From NCBI GenBank assembly GCA_965660625.1, contig CBFIAR010000017.1, forward strand, positions 18,517 through 82,516: DNA of 64,000 nt, written 5' to 3'. Shown here one piece after another: positions 28,401 through 37,468 of the stretch. The notes beneath the pieces are model-generated. The model did no database searches, had not been told where the DNA came from, and worked only from the letters and a program-made list of their open reading frames with translations. The translations under genes and the position numbers were made by a program. Every line of letters starts with the position of its first letter. Positions within the stretch are counted from its first letter, which is position 1. This DNA is from Glaciecola sp965660625. GTDB taxonomy: Bacteria > Pseudomonadota > Gammaproteobacteria > Enterobacterales > Alteromonadaceae.

Positions 28401-28880
28401 GGTGTTCGCGTAATGACCAATAAAAAAGGGCGCAGATGGGGAATTGTGACATTAGACGATAAGTCTGCGAGAATGGACGTTAGATTTTACCCAGATATGT
28501 ACGAACAGTTCGAACCGGTGCTTGTTTCGGATAATTTATTGTGGGTAAAAGGACAGGTCAGCTTTGATGAATTTTCAGGTGGCAATACAATAAACGCAAA
28601 AGATGTGTTAACGATTGTTCAAGCTCGCTCTAAATACGTCAAACAATTAAAAATAAGTATCCCAGAAACGTTGTGTACTTTGTCAACAGTCGCTAAAGTG
28701 CAGGGTATATTGCAAGCTTATAAAAATGGTACCTGCCCACTGCACATTCATGTTGAACATGAAGATGTGGAAGTCACTATTGCATCAGGTGCACAGTGGT
28801 GTATAGAACCTGAAGAACAATTATTAGTTGAGTTGCGCCACGTGTTAGGCGCAGATCAAGTTAACTTAGAATTTAACTAA
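25416..28880 (+). CDS. dnaE: DNA polymerase III alpha subunit
   Basis: 1154 residues, near the E. coli 1160. The N-terminal PHP domain starts FVHLRVHSDYSMQDG. The C-family polymerase core has GPGRGSGAGSLVAYALDITD and the catalytic Asp pair in PDFDIDFCMDRR near residues 400-410. A helix-hairpin-helix and OB-fold region follow. It starts with GTG immediately after rnhB. It synthesises both strands of the chromosome within the holoenzyme. Confidence 0.98.
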   Translation: MSANFVHLRVHSDYSMQDGLNKVKPILAKTKSMNMPAIAITDLMNMCGLVKFYSEAFNIGVKPIIGCDIWLLSPHFPNEITRLTLLAKNSKGYKNITEIISKAYRQGHVQHKVVVRQEWLADYAEGVIVLSGALAGDLGIALTKNNPDIANNITAFFQQYFHDHFYVELLRTGRDGEEDYIHRAVEWAAQNGLPVVATNEVCFIDKVGYEPHEVRVCISEGYTLDDKRRPKKHSEQQYLRSAEEMIELFKDVPSAIENTIEIAKRCNAELTLGEYFLPQFPTGDMSTEDFLVKVSEEGLERRLIKLFADEAERKEKRGEYDERLAIELKVINQMGFPGYFLIVMEFIQWSKDNNIPVGPGRGSGAGSLVAYALDITDLDPLEFDLLFERFLNPERVSMPDFDIDFCMDRRDEVIDHVADIYGRDAVSQIITFGTMAAKAVIRDVGRVLGHPYGFVDRISKLIPMDPGMTLEKAFAVEPRLPELYDQDEDVKDLIDTARILEGVTRNAGKHAGGVVISPTTITDFSPLYCDDTGSNPVTQFDKNDVETAGLVKFDFLGLRTLTIIQWAIDMVKDVQGIDIDITQIPLEDPKCFSVLQKAETTAVFQLESRGMKDLINRLKPDCFEDIIALVALFRPGPLQSGMVDNFIDRKHGREAISYPDAEYQHECLQEILEPTYGIILYQEQVMQIAQVMSGYSLGGADLLRRAMGKKNAQEMAKQRASFEQGAADNNIDPELSIKIFDLVEKFAGYGFNKSHSAAYALVSYQTLWLKTHYPAEFMAAVMSADMDNTDKIVTLVDECGHMNIDILPPDLNAGEYKFTVNGDGQIVYGIGAIKGVGEGPVEAIIEAREQQGKFRDLFDFCAKVDVKRVNKRVLEKLVLSGAMDNLGPHRAALMATIKDALNAASQHAKAELAGQADLFGVQIESEEDISSVFAKVPKWSEKVWLDGEKETLGLYLTGHPINQYLKEIKQYTDGRLADLTPTNRDQFISTVGLVIGVRVMTNKKGRRWGIVTLDDKSARMDVRFYPDMYEQFEPVLVSDNLLWVKGQVSFDEFSGGNTINAKDVLTIVQARSKYVKQLKISIPETLCTLSTVAKVQGILQAYKNGTCPLHIHVEHEDVEVTIASGAQWCIEPEEQLLVELRHVLGADQVNLEFN

Positions 28881-28923
28881 AAGCCTGGTATTACCTAGGT
28901 TTTACAATATGTTAGGATAAATC

Positions 28924-29880
28924 ATGAGTGTACATTTTTTGGATTTCGAGCAGCCTATTGCTGAGTTAGAAGCCAAAATTGAGGAACTACGCATTGTTAA
29001 TCAAGGCGGCGAGTTCGATGTGAGTATAGAAGAAGCTATTGGTAAGCTAAGAGAAAAGTGCTCTGAGCAAACCAAAAAAGTGTTTTCAAATTTGGGTGCT
29101 TGGCAAATTTCACAAATTGCTCGCCATCCGATGCGTCCTTATACTCAAGACTATATCAATAATATGCTGACTGATTTTGATGAGTTGGCTGGTGATCGCG
29201 CCTATGCTGACGACAAAGCCATTATTGGCGGCCTCGCAAATTTAGATGGTATACCGGTCATGGTGATTGGACATCAAAAAGGGCGTGATACCCAAGAGAA
29301 AATTAAGCGTAACTTTGGTATGCCAAAGCCGGAAGGCTATCGCAAGGCGTTGCGTTTGATGCGCATGGCCGAGCGCTTCAATCTCCCTATTATTACCTTT
29401 ATTGATACGCCAGGTGCCTATCCTGGGGTGGGTGCTGAAGAGCGCGGACAAAGCGAAGCGATAGCAATGAACCTTAAGGTCATGGCAGAACTCACTGTTC
29501 CGATTATTTGTACTGTTATTGGCGAAGGTGGTTCCGGTGGTGCACTTGCCATTGGTGTTGGCGACAGAGTGAATATGCTGCAATACAGTACTTACTCTGT
29601 TATTTCACCCGAAGGTTGCGCATCTATCTTATGGAAGAGCGCCACCAAAGCACCCATCGCAGCTGAAGCAATGGGGGTCACTGCACCGCAAATTAAAGCC
29701 CTTGGCTTGATTAATAATATTGTAGAAGAACCATTAGGCGCTGCTCATAGGGATTACGTCGGTATGGCAGCAAACTTGAAAGCAGTATTAAAACAGCAGC
29801 TTTCTCAACTGCAATCGCTGCCAATAGACACGCTATTGGAAGAGCGTTACGAGCGACTTATGTCGTTTGGGTATTGTTAG
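28924..29880 (+). CDS. accA: Acetyl-CoA carboxylase carboxyltransferase alpha subunit
   Basis: 318 residues. It forms the carboxyltransferase with AccD and moves CO2 from biotin to acetyl-CoA. N-terminal FLDFEQPIAELEAKIEELR is typical, with the crotonase-like core INTPGAYPG-equivalent IDTPGAYPGVGAEERGQ and GEGGSGGALAIGVGD. It follows dnaE by 43 bp, the same order as in E. coli, with AGGATAA before the ATG. Confidence 0.98.
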   Translation: MSVHFLDFEQPIAELEAKIEELRIVNQGGEFDVSIEEAIGKLREKCSEQTKKVFSNLGAWQISQIARHPMRPYTQDYINNMLTDFDELAGDRAYADDKAIIGGLANLDGIPVMVIGHQKGRDTQEKIKRNFGMPKPEGYRKALRLMRMAERFNLPIITFIDTPGAYPGVGAEERGQSEAIAMNLKVMAELTVPIICTVIGEGGSGGALAIGVGDRVNMLQYSTYSVISPEGCASILWKSATKAPIAAEAMGVTAPQIKALGLINNIVEEPLGAAHRDYVGMAANLKAVLKQQLSQLQSLPIDTLLEERYERLMSFGYC

Positions 29881-29950
29881 TTAGCTAAGGTAATCGTAGT
29901 TTAGTTAGCTCATTTCAATAAGCTCAATCACTTCAGTATATGGAATTGGT

Positions 29951-31234
29951 ATGTCGACAAGTTCACAGCTCGTAAAAAGTATTAAGAGCTGTGTACTCCC
30001 TCATTTTTCATCGGTCACGATAGCGCTGAGTGGCGGGATTGACTCGGCTGTCATGTTGCATGCTTGTGTCGCTATTCGAGAGCAAACAGACCGTTCTTTG
30101 GTTGTTAATGCTATTCATATACATCATGGACTGAGTCCAAACGCGGATGAATGGTTAGCTTTTTGCCAGCAACTTTGTGAACAGTTTCAAATTCCATTTC
30201 AATATCAAAAAATCTCAATTCAAAGTGCACCTCGGCAAAGCTTGGAAGCTGTCGCTAGAAATGCACGGTATGCTGCATTAGATAAATTGGCACCTGCAGG
30301 TTCGCTGGTCTTGTTGGCTCAGCATGAAGATGACCAAGCCGAAACCGTGTTACTGCAGCTAAAACGAGGTGCTGGGCCTAAAGGGCTAAGCGGTATGGCT
30401 GAACGTTTTAGTAAATCTACTTCGGTGCAGTATGCGCGTCCTTGGGTAAATTCAGGGCTTGGTAAACAAGACATACTCAGCTATGCGCAAGCGCATAATT
30501 TACGTTGGGTGGAGGATGAATCAAATCAGGATACGTCCTTTGATCGTAATTTTTTGCGCAACGATATTATGCCTTTGCTTAAACATAAGTGGCCACAAAT
30601 AAGTAAAACCATTAGTCGAAGCGCATTGCTTTGTGCCTCACAAAATCAATTGGTTGAGACAATGGCGGGCGAAGCGCTCCAAAAGATTCAAAATGGGGAC
30701 TTGGCGCTGTCATTATCTGGTTTATCCGTTCTTCCCAATACCTTGGCCACAGAGGTAATCAGATTATGGATCGCAAACAAAATTGGTTTGACGGTTTCTG
30801 CTTCTCAACTGCATGAAATTCAGAAGTTGTGCATAGCGAAAGCGGATCAAAAAGGCATTGTTCAAGTTGAAAACTGGCAATGTCGTCGCTTTAATCACGA
30901 TTTATATTGGGTGGCGTTAGCAGAGATTGCTGAAGCGCCGTTGCCCACCCATAGTATAGAGATTGAAATAGACACCAAAATACAGCGCATGGACGTCACA
31001 TACGGTGATCTCCATCGGCGCGTTAAGTTATTCGCTAATCGTCCTAGTAAAACACTTAAAGCCTGGATGAAAGAGGCTGGCGTTAAGCCATGGAAACGCA
31101 TGGCGATGCCTATTATTTGCCTCAATGAGCACATTGTTGCCGTGCAATTGGCTGACAGTGTCGTTATAAATGAGCAATTTAAAGGTAAACCCTTTATTCA
31201 ATCTGCGATCGACAGCCTGAAAGAGCAACGATAA
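29951..31234 (+). CDS. tilS: tRNA(Ile)-lysidine synthase
   Basis: 427 residues. The PP-loop ATP pyrophosphatase motif TIALSGGIDSAVMLHA lies near 23-38. NAIHIHHGLSPNADEW, ARNARYAAL and the LAQHEDDQAETVLLQLKRG segment follow, with C-terminal TilS substrate-binding domains. It changes C34 of the CAU anticodon of a tRNA-Ile to lysidine so it reads AUA. It is the last plus-strand gene of the block and faces the diguanylate cyclase tail to tail. Confidence 0.96.
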   Translation: MSTSSQLVKSIKSCVLPHFSSVTIALSGGIDSAVMLHACVAIREQTDRSLVVNAIHIHHGLSPNADEWLAFCQQLCEQFQIPFQYQKISIQSAPRQSLEAVARNARYAALDKLAPAGSLVLLAQHEDDQAETVLLQLKRGAGPKGLSGMAERFSKSTSVQYARPWVNSGLGKQDILSYAQAHNLRWVEDESNQDTSFDRNFLRNDIMPLLKHKWPQISKTISRSALLCASQNQLVETMAGEALQKIQNGDLALSLSGLSVLPNTLATEVIRLWIANKIGLTVSASQLHEIQKLCIAKADQKGIVQVENWQCRRFNHDLYWVALAEIAEAPLPTHSIEIEIDTKIQRMDVTYGDLHRRVKLFANRPSKTLKAWMKEAGVKPWKRMAMPIICLNEHIVAVQLADSVVINEQFKGKPFIQSAIDSLKEQR

Positions 31235-31317
31235 CCTCACGGCAACTTCTTGCCTACAGAGGTATACGTTATTCATCGCTCATTCCCCCTTGTAGAATTA
31301 ACAGGAGGTAATGAAGT

Positions 31318-32253
31318 TTAGGCTGCTTTAAATAGATTTTTACCAGCGTTCTTAGCATCATATAAGGCCATATCTGCACGTTTGAATAAGGTTTGTTGGG
31401 TATCCGTATCAAGAAAGGTAGTAGCACCAACACTCGTGGATACCTCATGTTGCTTAAACAAAGGATGTTCTGCGGTTGATTTTTGAATGCGTCTTGCAAC
31501 TTGCTCATTGGCTTTTTGATCACTGTCGAGTAGTAGACAACAAAACTCGTCACCACCAAATCTAAAGGCATGATCAGAATCCCGTAATGACCCTGTCAAT
31601 AAACTAGCGAACTGAATAAGTACTTCATCACCATGCTGATGGCCGTGACGGTCATTCACTTGCTTAAAATTATCTAGGTCGAGAACTAGTAGCCCGAAAG
31701 AGTGTTCATTACGTAAACTCATGCTGATTAATTTATGCAGTGAGTCGTTGAAATGTGAGCGATTGCATAAACCTGTCAGCATATCTTTGGTTGCGAGCTG
31801 GCGAATGCGGTAATATTCCAACGCATGTTTCAATCCCATTGCATATATCGAATGCAGTTCAGACAATAATTTACGCTGAAGAGGCGACAAAACCTGCGAA
31901 AATATATATGACAATTGAGCATGTTGTCGTGCGCCTAGAGGATCGCCATAGTCCAAGGTGATTTTCATGCTACGCGCATTATGTGCTGAATTACCGAAAG
32001 ACAAGGTTTGTTCGGCAAATCTTATCTTTATTGAGGTGCAGGGGAGTTTAGTGCTGAGTAATTCAAAATAGGTTTTTGCTAACTCCTCTAATTCAATGGT
32101 TTGCAACATGCGACGCATAATGTTTGATGATTCGCTATTTGTTAGCATCGTGTTCAATCTCATCTCGTTATATTCAAACGCATGAGCAGCGTTGGGCTCA
32201 TGCATAGAAACATCCCTAGACTCATTCACCTGTTTTACTGCAAGGATATCCAT
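31318..32253 (-). CDS. Diguanylate cyclase (GGDEF domain) with unrecognised N-terminal region
   Basis: From ATG 32253 the protein is 311 residues. The C-terminal GGDEF domain (about 145-310) has LTGLCNRSHFN, DLDNFKQVNDRHGH, and the active site FRFGGDEFCC. RDSD lies five residues before GGDEF, the usual inhibitory I-site, so product inhibition by c-di-GMP is likely. The first 140 residues are soluble and match no sensor I recognise. Start choice: TTTGGAGTTAAAT precedes this ATG; a longer frame to 32319 lacks such a site. It makes c-di-GMP, which could affect the flagellar genes in this window, though no direct link is visible. Confidence 0.88.
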   Translation of the reverse strand: MDILAVKQVNESRDVSMHEPNAAHAFEYNEMRLNTMLTNSESSNIMRRMLQTIELEELAKTYFELLSTKLPCTSIKIRFAEQTLSFGNSAHNARSMKITLDYGDPLGARQHAQLSYIFSQVLSPLQRKLLSELHSIYAMGLKHALEYYRIRQLATKDMLTGLCNRSHFNDSLHKLISMSLRNEHSFGLLVLDLDNFKQVNDRHGHQHGDEVLIQFASLLTGSLRDSDHAFRFGGDEFCCLLLDSDQKANEQVARRIQKSTAEHPLFKQHEVSTSVGATTFLDTDTQQTLFKRADMALYDAKNAGKNLFKAA

Positions 32254-32582
32254 ATTTAACTCCAAATAGACTTCGCGTGATGTATTTATGTACTTATTTG
32301 ATTTATTTGTTTTAATCACTTAAGCGCATTTAAACTCCAAAAGTGTCGATTTATTGACGATGAGATTGATTTAAAAGGTATGTTGCAGTTGAAAACTATG
32401 CGAACATTAATCAATCGAACAATAAAAAAACAATTCAGCCGTTGTTTATAACGGCTTAGAATGCAGGCGCTTTGAACTTACTTTAAATCTGCATATACTG
32501 CCTCGGTGGAGATTATTCATATAGGCTCTTAGACTTTAGCAATAGTCATGCCTGTTTTTACTATTCGAAATAGGGAAGTGTT
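32254..32582. other. 329-bp divergent gap between GGDEF gene and CPA2 antiporter
   Basis: AT-rich, no gene seen. It contains a candidate promoter for the antiporter: TTGAAC (32472-32477), 16-nt spacer, TATACT (32494-32499). Confidence 0.5.
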
Positions 32583-34556
32583 TTGGACCAAGTTTTTATT
32601 AATATTATTGCTTTAATGGCACTGTCCGTATTTTTGGTGTGGTGTTTTAAACGTGCGGGTTTACCGGCCATACTAGCCTATCTGTTTGTTGGAGTGATGG
32701 CAGGCCCTGAAGTTCTGTCGCTTTATAATGACCCTGAGCAGATGCATTTATTAGCAGAAGTGGGCATTGTATTTCTGTTATTTTCACTGGGCTTGGAATT
32801 CTCACTGCCGAAATTGATTGCCATGCGAAATTTAGTGTTTGGTGTTGGCGCAGGTCAAATGCTCTTAACGACGGCTATCTTTGCGGGTATCGCATTGCTG
32901 TTTGGTCAATCGATCAGCACTTCCATTGTTATTGGCGGCATGGTTGCATTGTCATCTACGGCTATCGTCATTAAACAAATAGACGATGCGGGTCGTCTCA
33001 ATACGCCGCGCTCACAAATGGCAGTCAGTATATTACTCTTTCAAGATTTAGCCGTCGTGCCTTTTCTGATCGCTATTCCTTTACTTGCACCAGGCTCTGA
33101 ACAGAGCCTCGGTATTGCCATGCTCATGGCGCTGCTGAAAGGGGTTGTCGTTGTGGTTTTGTTGCTGTCGGTTGGGCGCTGGCTTTTACCGCGGATTTTC
33201 AATGAAGTTGCTCGTACTCGAACTGACGAGTTATTTGTACTTACCACTATTCTGGTTGCCTTATTAGCTGCAGGCACTACCTATGCGTTTGGTTTGTCGA
33301 TGGCGCTAGGTGCTTTCTTGGCGGGAATGATGCTGAGTGAATCTCAATACCGACATCAACTTGAGGCTGATATTCGTCCGTTTCGCGACATCTTGATGGG
33401 GTTATTCTTCATTACGGTAGGGATGAAATTGGAGCTTGATGTGTTTATCTTTGAGTTTCATTGGATACTCTTAGGATTGGCTGTCATGGTGGTGTTAAAG
33501 ACCCTAGTCGTGAGCTTTAGCGCCTTTATAGCACGACAAAGTAAACAGGATGCTTGGGCGGCAGGAATGAAGTTGGCGCAAATGGGGGAGTTCAGCTTTG
33601 TTATTGCTGCGCTAGCTGCGCAGAACAAGCTTATTAGTTCACAACAATCTTCGATGATAATTAGTATTGGTTTACTGAGTATGGCAATCACTCCTTGGCT
33701 AATTAATATGAGTGGAAAATTTGCACAATGGATTGCGCCAAATAAAGACATACAGGATATCGCGGCTGAATTAATTCAATCTGAAGATAAAGACCTCGCT
33801 AATCATGTGCTTATTTTGGGTTTTGGACGAGTGGGGCAATCGGTTGCTCGCATGCTGAAATTAGAGGGTATCGAATATGTTGCACTGGATTTTGATCCTG
33901 TTCGAGTGCATGAAAGTCGCGCAGCTGGTCAAAACGTTATGTTTGGTGACGTAGCCCAACGCGACATGCTGAAATCCGCCGGCATCGCAAATGCGCAATT
34001 AGCGTTGATCACCTTTGACCATCATGACAAAGCATTACGGGTGGTGAATGCAATTACTGATTTAAGGCCTGGATTACCCGTGGTTGTTCGCACTAGAAAA
34101 GACTATTTATCGGATGATTTATATTCGGCTGGCGCGTCGCAAGTGGTGCCTGAAATGCAAGAAGGTAGCTTAATGTTGGTTTCTCAAGTATTACATTATG
34201 CGGGTGTGCCGATGTCACGCATTTTGAAGCGAGTGCGCAATGAGCGTAAAAAAGGCTATCAGCATATGCATGGTTTTTTTCCAGGCGAAACGACTGAGAT
34301 TAGCTATGGCACAAAAGATAAACTCGAATTTATGCATGCTGTAACAATCAGTAATGGTGCGTTTGCGGTCAACAAAACTATCAAGGAATTAGATATCGAA
34401 GGTCGTCGAGTAAAAATTACTGGCTTGAGGCGTAACAATAAAGAAATAGAAGATCCGGATTCTAGCACACTTATTTTTGCCAACGATGTATTAGTGATTT
34501 CTGGTAAGCCAAGAAGGGTAGAACGTATTGAACATTTTTTACTTTATGGAAATTAA
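32583..34556 (+). CDS. CPA2-family monovalent cation:proton antiporter with RCK domain (KefB/YbaL-like)
   Basis: 657 residues. Residues 1-380 hold about twelve membrane segments of the Na+/H+ exchanger fold, including LLFSLGLEFSLPKL and LLFQDLAVVPFL. Residues 405-525 form a TrkA-N/RCK nucleotide-binding domain beginning HVLILGFGRVGQSVARML, and residues 570-655 look like a TrkA-C domain. It probably exports K+ or Na+ in exchange for protons, gated by NAD(H) or a glutathione-type ligand. A KefF/KefG partner is not adjacent. The start is TTG at 32583. KefB and YbaL types cannot be separated without alignment. Confidence 0.88.
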   Translation: MDQVFINIIALMALSVFLVWCFKRAGLPAILAYLFVGVMAGPEVLSLYNDPEQMHLLAEVGIVFLLFSLGLEFSLPKLIAMRNLVFGVGAGQMLLTTAIFAGIALLFGQSISTSIVIGGMVALSSTAIVIKQIDDAGRLNTPRSQMAVSILLFQDLAVVPFLIAIPLLAPGSEQSLGIAMLMALLKGVVVVVLLLSVGRWLLPRIFNEVARTRTDELFVLTTILVALLAAGTTYAFGLSMALGAFLAGMMLSESQYRHQLEADIRPFRDILMGLFFITVGMKLELDVFIFEFHWILLGLAVMVVLKTLVVSFSAFIARQSKQDAWAAGMKLAQMGEFSFVIAALAAQNKLISSQQSSMIISIGLLSMAITPWLINMSGKFAQWIAPNKDIQDIAAELIQSEDKDLANHVLILGFGRVGQSVARMLKLEGIEYVALDFDPVRVHESRAAGQNVMFGDVAQRDMLKSAGIANAQLALITFDHHDKALRVVNAITDLRPGLPVVVRTRKDYLSDDLYSAGASQVVPEMQEGSLMLVSQVLHYAGVPMSRILKRVRNERKKGYQHMHGFFPGETTEISYGTKDKLEFMHAVTISNGAFAVNKTIKELDIEGRRVKITGLRRNNKEIEDPDSSTLIFANDVLVISGKPRRVERIEHFLLYGN

Positions 34557-34695
34557 TCAGGGTAATCACGAACGCTAATGGCATCTTATTGTTAAGTCGG
34601 CAAAGCCAACAATGCAGCGCGGCTGGGAAATTAATCAAGTAAATTTAATTAAATGCAGTAAAATACCCGCATTCACAATTTTTAGGATAGTCGAT

Positions 34696-35697
34696 TTGGC
34701 CGTTCATTGGTTCCCAGGGCATATGCATAAAGCCCTTAAAGAAATAAAAGAAGCGCTTAGTCAGGTAGATATTCTGATCGAAGTACTGGATGCGCGTATT
34801 CCGTACTCAAGTGAAAATCCTGAAATAGCAAAAATTAGAGGAGATAAACCTTGCCTCAAAATTCTAAACAAGGCCGATTTAGCCGATCCTGAAACCACCG
34901 CTAAGTGGCAAGCGCATCTGGAAGCAGAAAGAGGGGTGAAAACCTTCACCACATCCACTGACAATACGGCAAAAAGTAAACAAATTATAGACTTGATACG
35001 CAGAACTTGTGCACAAAAAGATGCGTCAGTTAAAACGATCAACGCAATGATAATGGGGATCCCCAATGTTGGAAAATCGACGCTTATCAATATTCTTGCC
35101 GATCGCGTTATCGCCAAAACAGGCAATGAGCCTGCCGTCACGAAAAATCAGCAGCGCATTAATTTAGGCAGTGGTATTGTTTTGTTTGACACTCCTGGCG
35201 TGCTGTGGCCCAAGCTTGAAAATCCAAACACCGGTTATCGGTTGGCTGCCTCAGGGGCAGTAAAAGACACGGCTATGGAATATGACGATGTCGGTTTTTA
35301 TGCCGCAGATTACTTAATTAAAGCGTATCCAGAATTGATGAAAGAGCGCTTTAAGATTGATGATTTACCGAATACAGAAATCGATTTCTTAGAACTTGCC
35401 GCAGCGAAACGCGGTGCGCTAATGGCCGGTGGGCGAGTTAATTTGCATAAAATATGCGAAGTACTGATTAACGAATTACGCTCAGGAAAGCTAGGGCGGA
35501 TAACGCTTGAAACACCAGAAATGCTGATCCAAGAAAAGCAAGAAATGGCGGATGCGGCAGCCAAGAAAGTGACGGATAAAGAACAGCGTAAGCAAAAATT
35601 CAAAGATGGCTCTTTAACACCGGATAAAAAAGATAGAAAAGAAAAACGCGAGGAAAAAAGAGCGGAACAAAGTGCAAGGATGAAGAAACGCAAGTAG
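34696..35697 (+). CDS. Ribosome biogenesis GTPase, YlqF/RbgA type
   Basis: From TTG 34696 the protein is 333 residues and starts MAVHWFPGHMHKALKEI, the conserved YlqF N-terminus, with TTAGGATAG upstream; a longer in-frame start at 34612 is not supported. The G motifs are circularly permuted: LNKAD (G4) comes before GIPNVGKST (G1) and FDTPGVL (G3). It acts in late 50S subunit assembly. The last 50 residues are very rich in Lys and Glu, likely an rRNA-contacting tail. Confidence 0.92.
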   Translation: MAVHWFPGHMHKALKEIKEALSQVDILIEVLDARIPYSSENPEIAKIRGDKPCLKILNKADLADPETTAKWQAHLEAERGVKTFTTSTDNTAKSKQIIDLIRRTCAQKDASVKTINAMIMGIPNVGKSTLINILADRVIAKTGNEPAVTKNQQRINLGSGIVLFDTPGVLWPKLENPNTGYRLAASGAVKDTAMEYDDVGFYAADYLIKAYPELMKERFKIDDLPNTEIDFLELAAAKRGALMAGGRVNLHKICEVLINELRSGKLGRITLETPEMLIQEKQEMADAAAKKVTDKEQRKQKFKDGSLTPDKKDRKEKREEKRAEQSARMKKRK

Positions 35698-35724
35698 CGC
35701 TTCATTCCTCTCTTCATTAAATTG

Positions 35725-35776
35725 GCTAGCGCAAAGAGCTAATACAAAGAGCTAATACAAAGAGCTAATACAAAGA
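35725..35776. repeat. Four 13-nt tandem repeats over the M14 gene stop codon
   Basis: Units GCTAATACAAAGA at 35738-35750, 35751-35763 and 35764-35776, plus the variant GCTAGCGCAAAGA at 35725-35737. GCTAGCG flanks the array on both sides. On the minus strand each GCTAATA unit contains a TAG. Confidence 0.85.
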
Positions 35777-36706
35777 GCTAGCGATAACATATTCCAATGC
35801 GCCGGTTATTGCTGCAACCTGCGCTTTAATGCAAATATCAGGCGTCGCATTAGGACTGTCGGGATAGACTTCTGTGGTGCTCACATAAATTGCGTCAGAA
35901 AAACCACCGCACAAAGACAATGGTTTTTTATCGTAGTTTATAACGCCAAACTGCGCAATCTTTGCGCCAATTATTCTGCCACTGCTGTCAGCCTCTGCAA
36001 TGTGAGTAACTTGCTTTACTGCATCAATAATGGCAGTTTGAAAATCAGGCTGGGGACGAGCACTATCACCAACGGTATAAAACCCATCAGGAATCTCCCA
36101 AAGACCATGTTCAATGGCATCTCGTGCGGCTAATGCAGGGCGAAACTCGGAGTTATCGGTGTCAGTGGTTTCATGCAAATCAATATGCATGATGATATCT
36201 AAGCCTAAGTTATTCACACACGTCATTGCAAGAATAGCTTCGTCTGCTGGGCCCTCAGTATAAAATGACCGATTCGGATCAATGGCATACGGATTCCAAC
36301 GATTGATAGTTTCATAAGCCCATGGGCTAATACAAGGTAAGACCAACACGTTGACTTTGTCTGCATAACTACTTGCCACATTTTCAATGAAATCTAAAGC
36401 ACCAAGGACACCGCTCGTTTCATAGCCATGCACACCGCCTGTTACTAAAATGGTGGCACGTTCATTATCAAACTTACCTACTTTAACGCAATATAGTGGA
36501 TAATCAGAGAAGCCTAAATGTGCGTACTCTAGGTCCCCATATTGTATTAACTCGTATTCACTTTTATTCAGTGCTAACAGCCTTTGCTCAACGTCGTCAA
36601 AATAGCTTCGTTTTTTACTCTGTGCTGATAACCACTGTCGCTTCTCATCTGTTTCCCAAGCTCTGCCTGGGGTGCCAATCGGATAGTCCGGATCTTGAGT
36701 TGTCAT
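35765..36706 (-). CDS. M14-family zinc metallocarboxypeptidase
   Basis: 313 residues. Zinc ligands fit the M14 pattern: His and Glu in GGVHGYETSG (near 91-96) and a later His in IIMHIDLHETTD (near 174). DPNRSF gives the substrate-binding NR motif. The catalytic Glu is probably in the C-terminal STTEVYP segment. It has no signal peptide, so a cytoplasmic peptidase or N-acyl amino acid hydrolase is likely; the succinylglutamate desuccinylase/aspartoacylase branch is an alternative. It sits 15 bp after the PspB-like gene, so they form a two-gene unit. Its stop codon lies inside a 13-nt tandem repeat. Confidence 0.82.
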   Translation of the reverse strand: MTTQDPDYPIGTPGRAWETDEKRQWLSAQSKKRSYFDDVEQRLLALNKSEYELIQYGDLEYAHLGFSDYPLYCVKVGKFDNERATILVTGGVHGYETSGVLGALDFIENVASSYADKVNVLVLPCISPWAYETINRWNPYAIDPNRSFYTEGPADEAILAMTCVNNLGLDIIMHIDLHETTDTDNSEFRPALAARDAIEHGLWEIPDGFYTVGDSARPQPDFQTAIIDAVKQVTHIAEADSSGRIIGAKIAQFGVINYDKKPLSLCGGFSDAIYVSTTEVYPDSPNATPDICIKAQVAAITGALEYVIASSLY

Positions 36707-36721
36707 GTATTATTTGGTTTC

Positions 36722-36949
36722 CTATTTTAGATCTGCAAATTGTTTATTTAAAGAATACTTTTCATCAGTCACTATGCGTTCGAGTGTCGCAATGCGCTCA
36801 TTCATCTTTTGAATTTGTAGCTGCATATCATCACGCTCTGCTTTATTGTATTGGTTAGCGTCTTTGTGCTTTTTATTGGATAAGGTAGAAATAATACTGG
36901 TTATGCCGCCCACAACAATCGCTACAATAAAAATCGCTGTTAAATTCAT
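36722..36949 (-). CDS. Small membrane protein resembling phage-shock protein B
   Basis: 75 residues: one N-terminal membrane helix (about 3-22, LTAIFIVAIVVGGITSIIS), a short charged linker, then a helical segment MNERIATLERIVTDEKYSLN. The layout and the ERIATLERIVTDE stretch recall PspB, where ERIQALESILD lies at the same place. Related small proteins of unknown role in marine gammaproteobacteria share this plan. No pspA or pspC is adjacent. AGGAGAATCAG upstream is a good ribosome binding site. The role next to an M14 peptidase is unknown. Confidence 0.6.
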   Translation of the reverse strand: MNLTAIFIVAIVVGGITSIISTLSNKKHKDANQYNKAERDDMQLQIQKMNERIATLERIVTDEKYSLNKQFADLK

Positions 36950-37468
36950 TCTGATTCTCCTATTTTAGTTTTTTCGATAAGCAAAGTCACTTTCGGTCTG
37001 CAATAGCTCATCACGGTTTTGATAATTTCAATTACGCACAAATATCGATACCGTTTGCACATCATTGCCACTCATAGTAGGTAGTTGATGCCGACTAATA
37101 AAGTTTTATGTGCATACGGTAGACACTTTTCTACCCTAGTGCAAATATGTTGGTGTACACATTACATGCCTTCATTGCTCAAATCGCGCTGATTTTAGCC
37201 GCACTCGTAAGCATATTTTCATGATGAACCTTGCATTCGATAAGAGCGTCTGCAAAAGCTTTGCCAGAAATTAAAATCAATTAAATCATATGCTTAAGTT
37301 TTTAATAAGTAATATGACGCTTTTTTCCTTAGCGAAAAGACTAACAATAGGTGAATTTGACCAATCTTAAGTAGCTATTTATCAATGCTTTTTAGTATCA
37401 TAAGCCGCTTCAATTGAATTGTTACCAAACGCTCTTGTGCAATATTTATCTGACTAAGCGATATATAA
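36950..37468. other. 519-bp gap, divergent, no gene seen
   Basis: It lies between the PspB-like gene (minus) and tadA (plus). I see AT-rich sequence, no open frame worth calling, no tRNA-like fold and no strong palindrome. It presumably carries both promoters. Confidence 0.6.
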
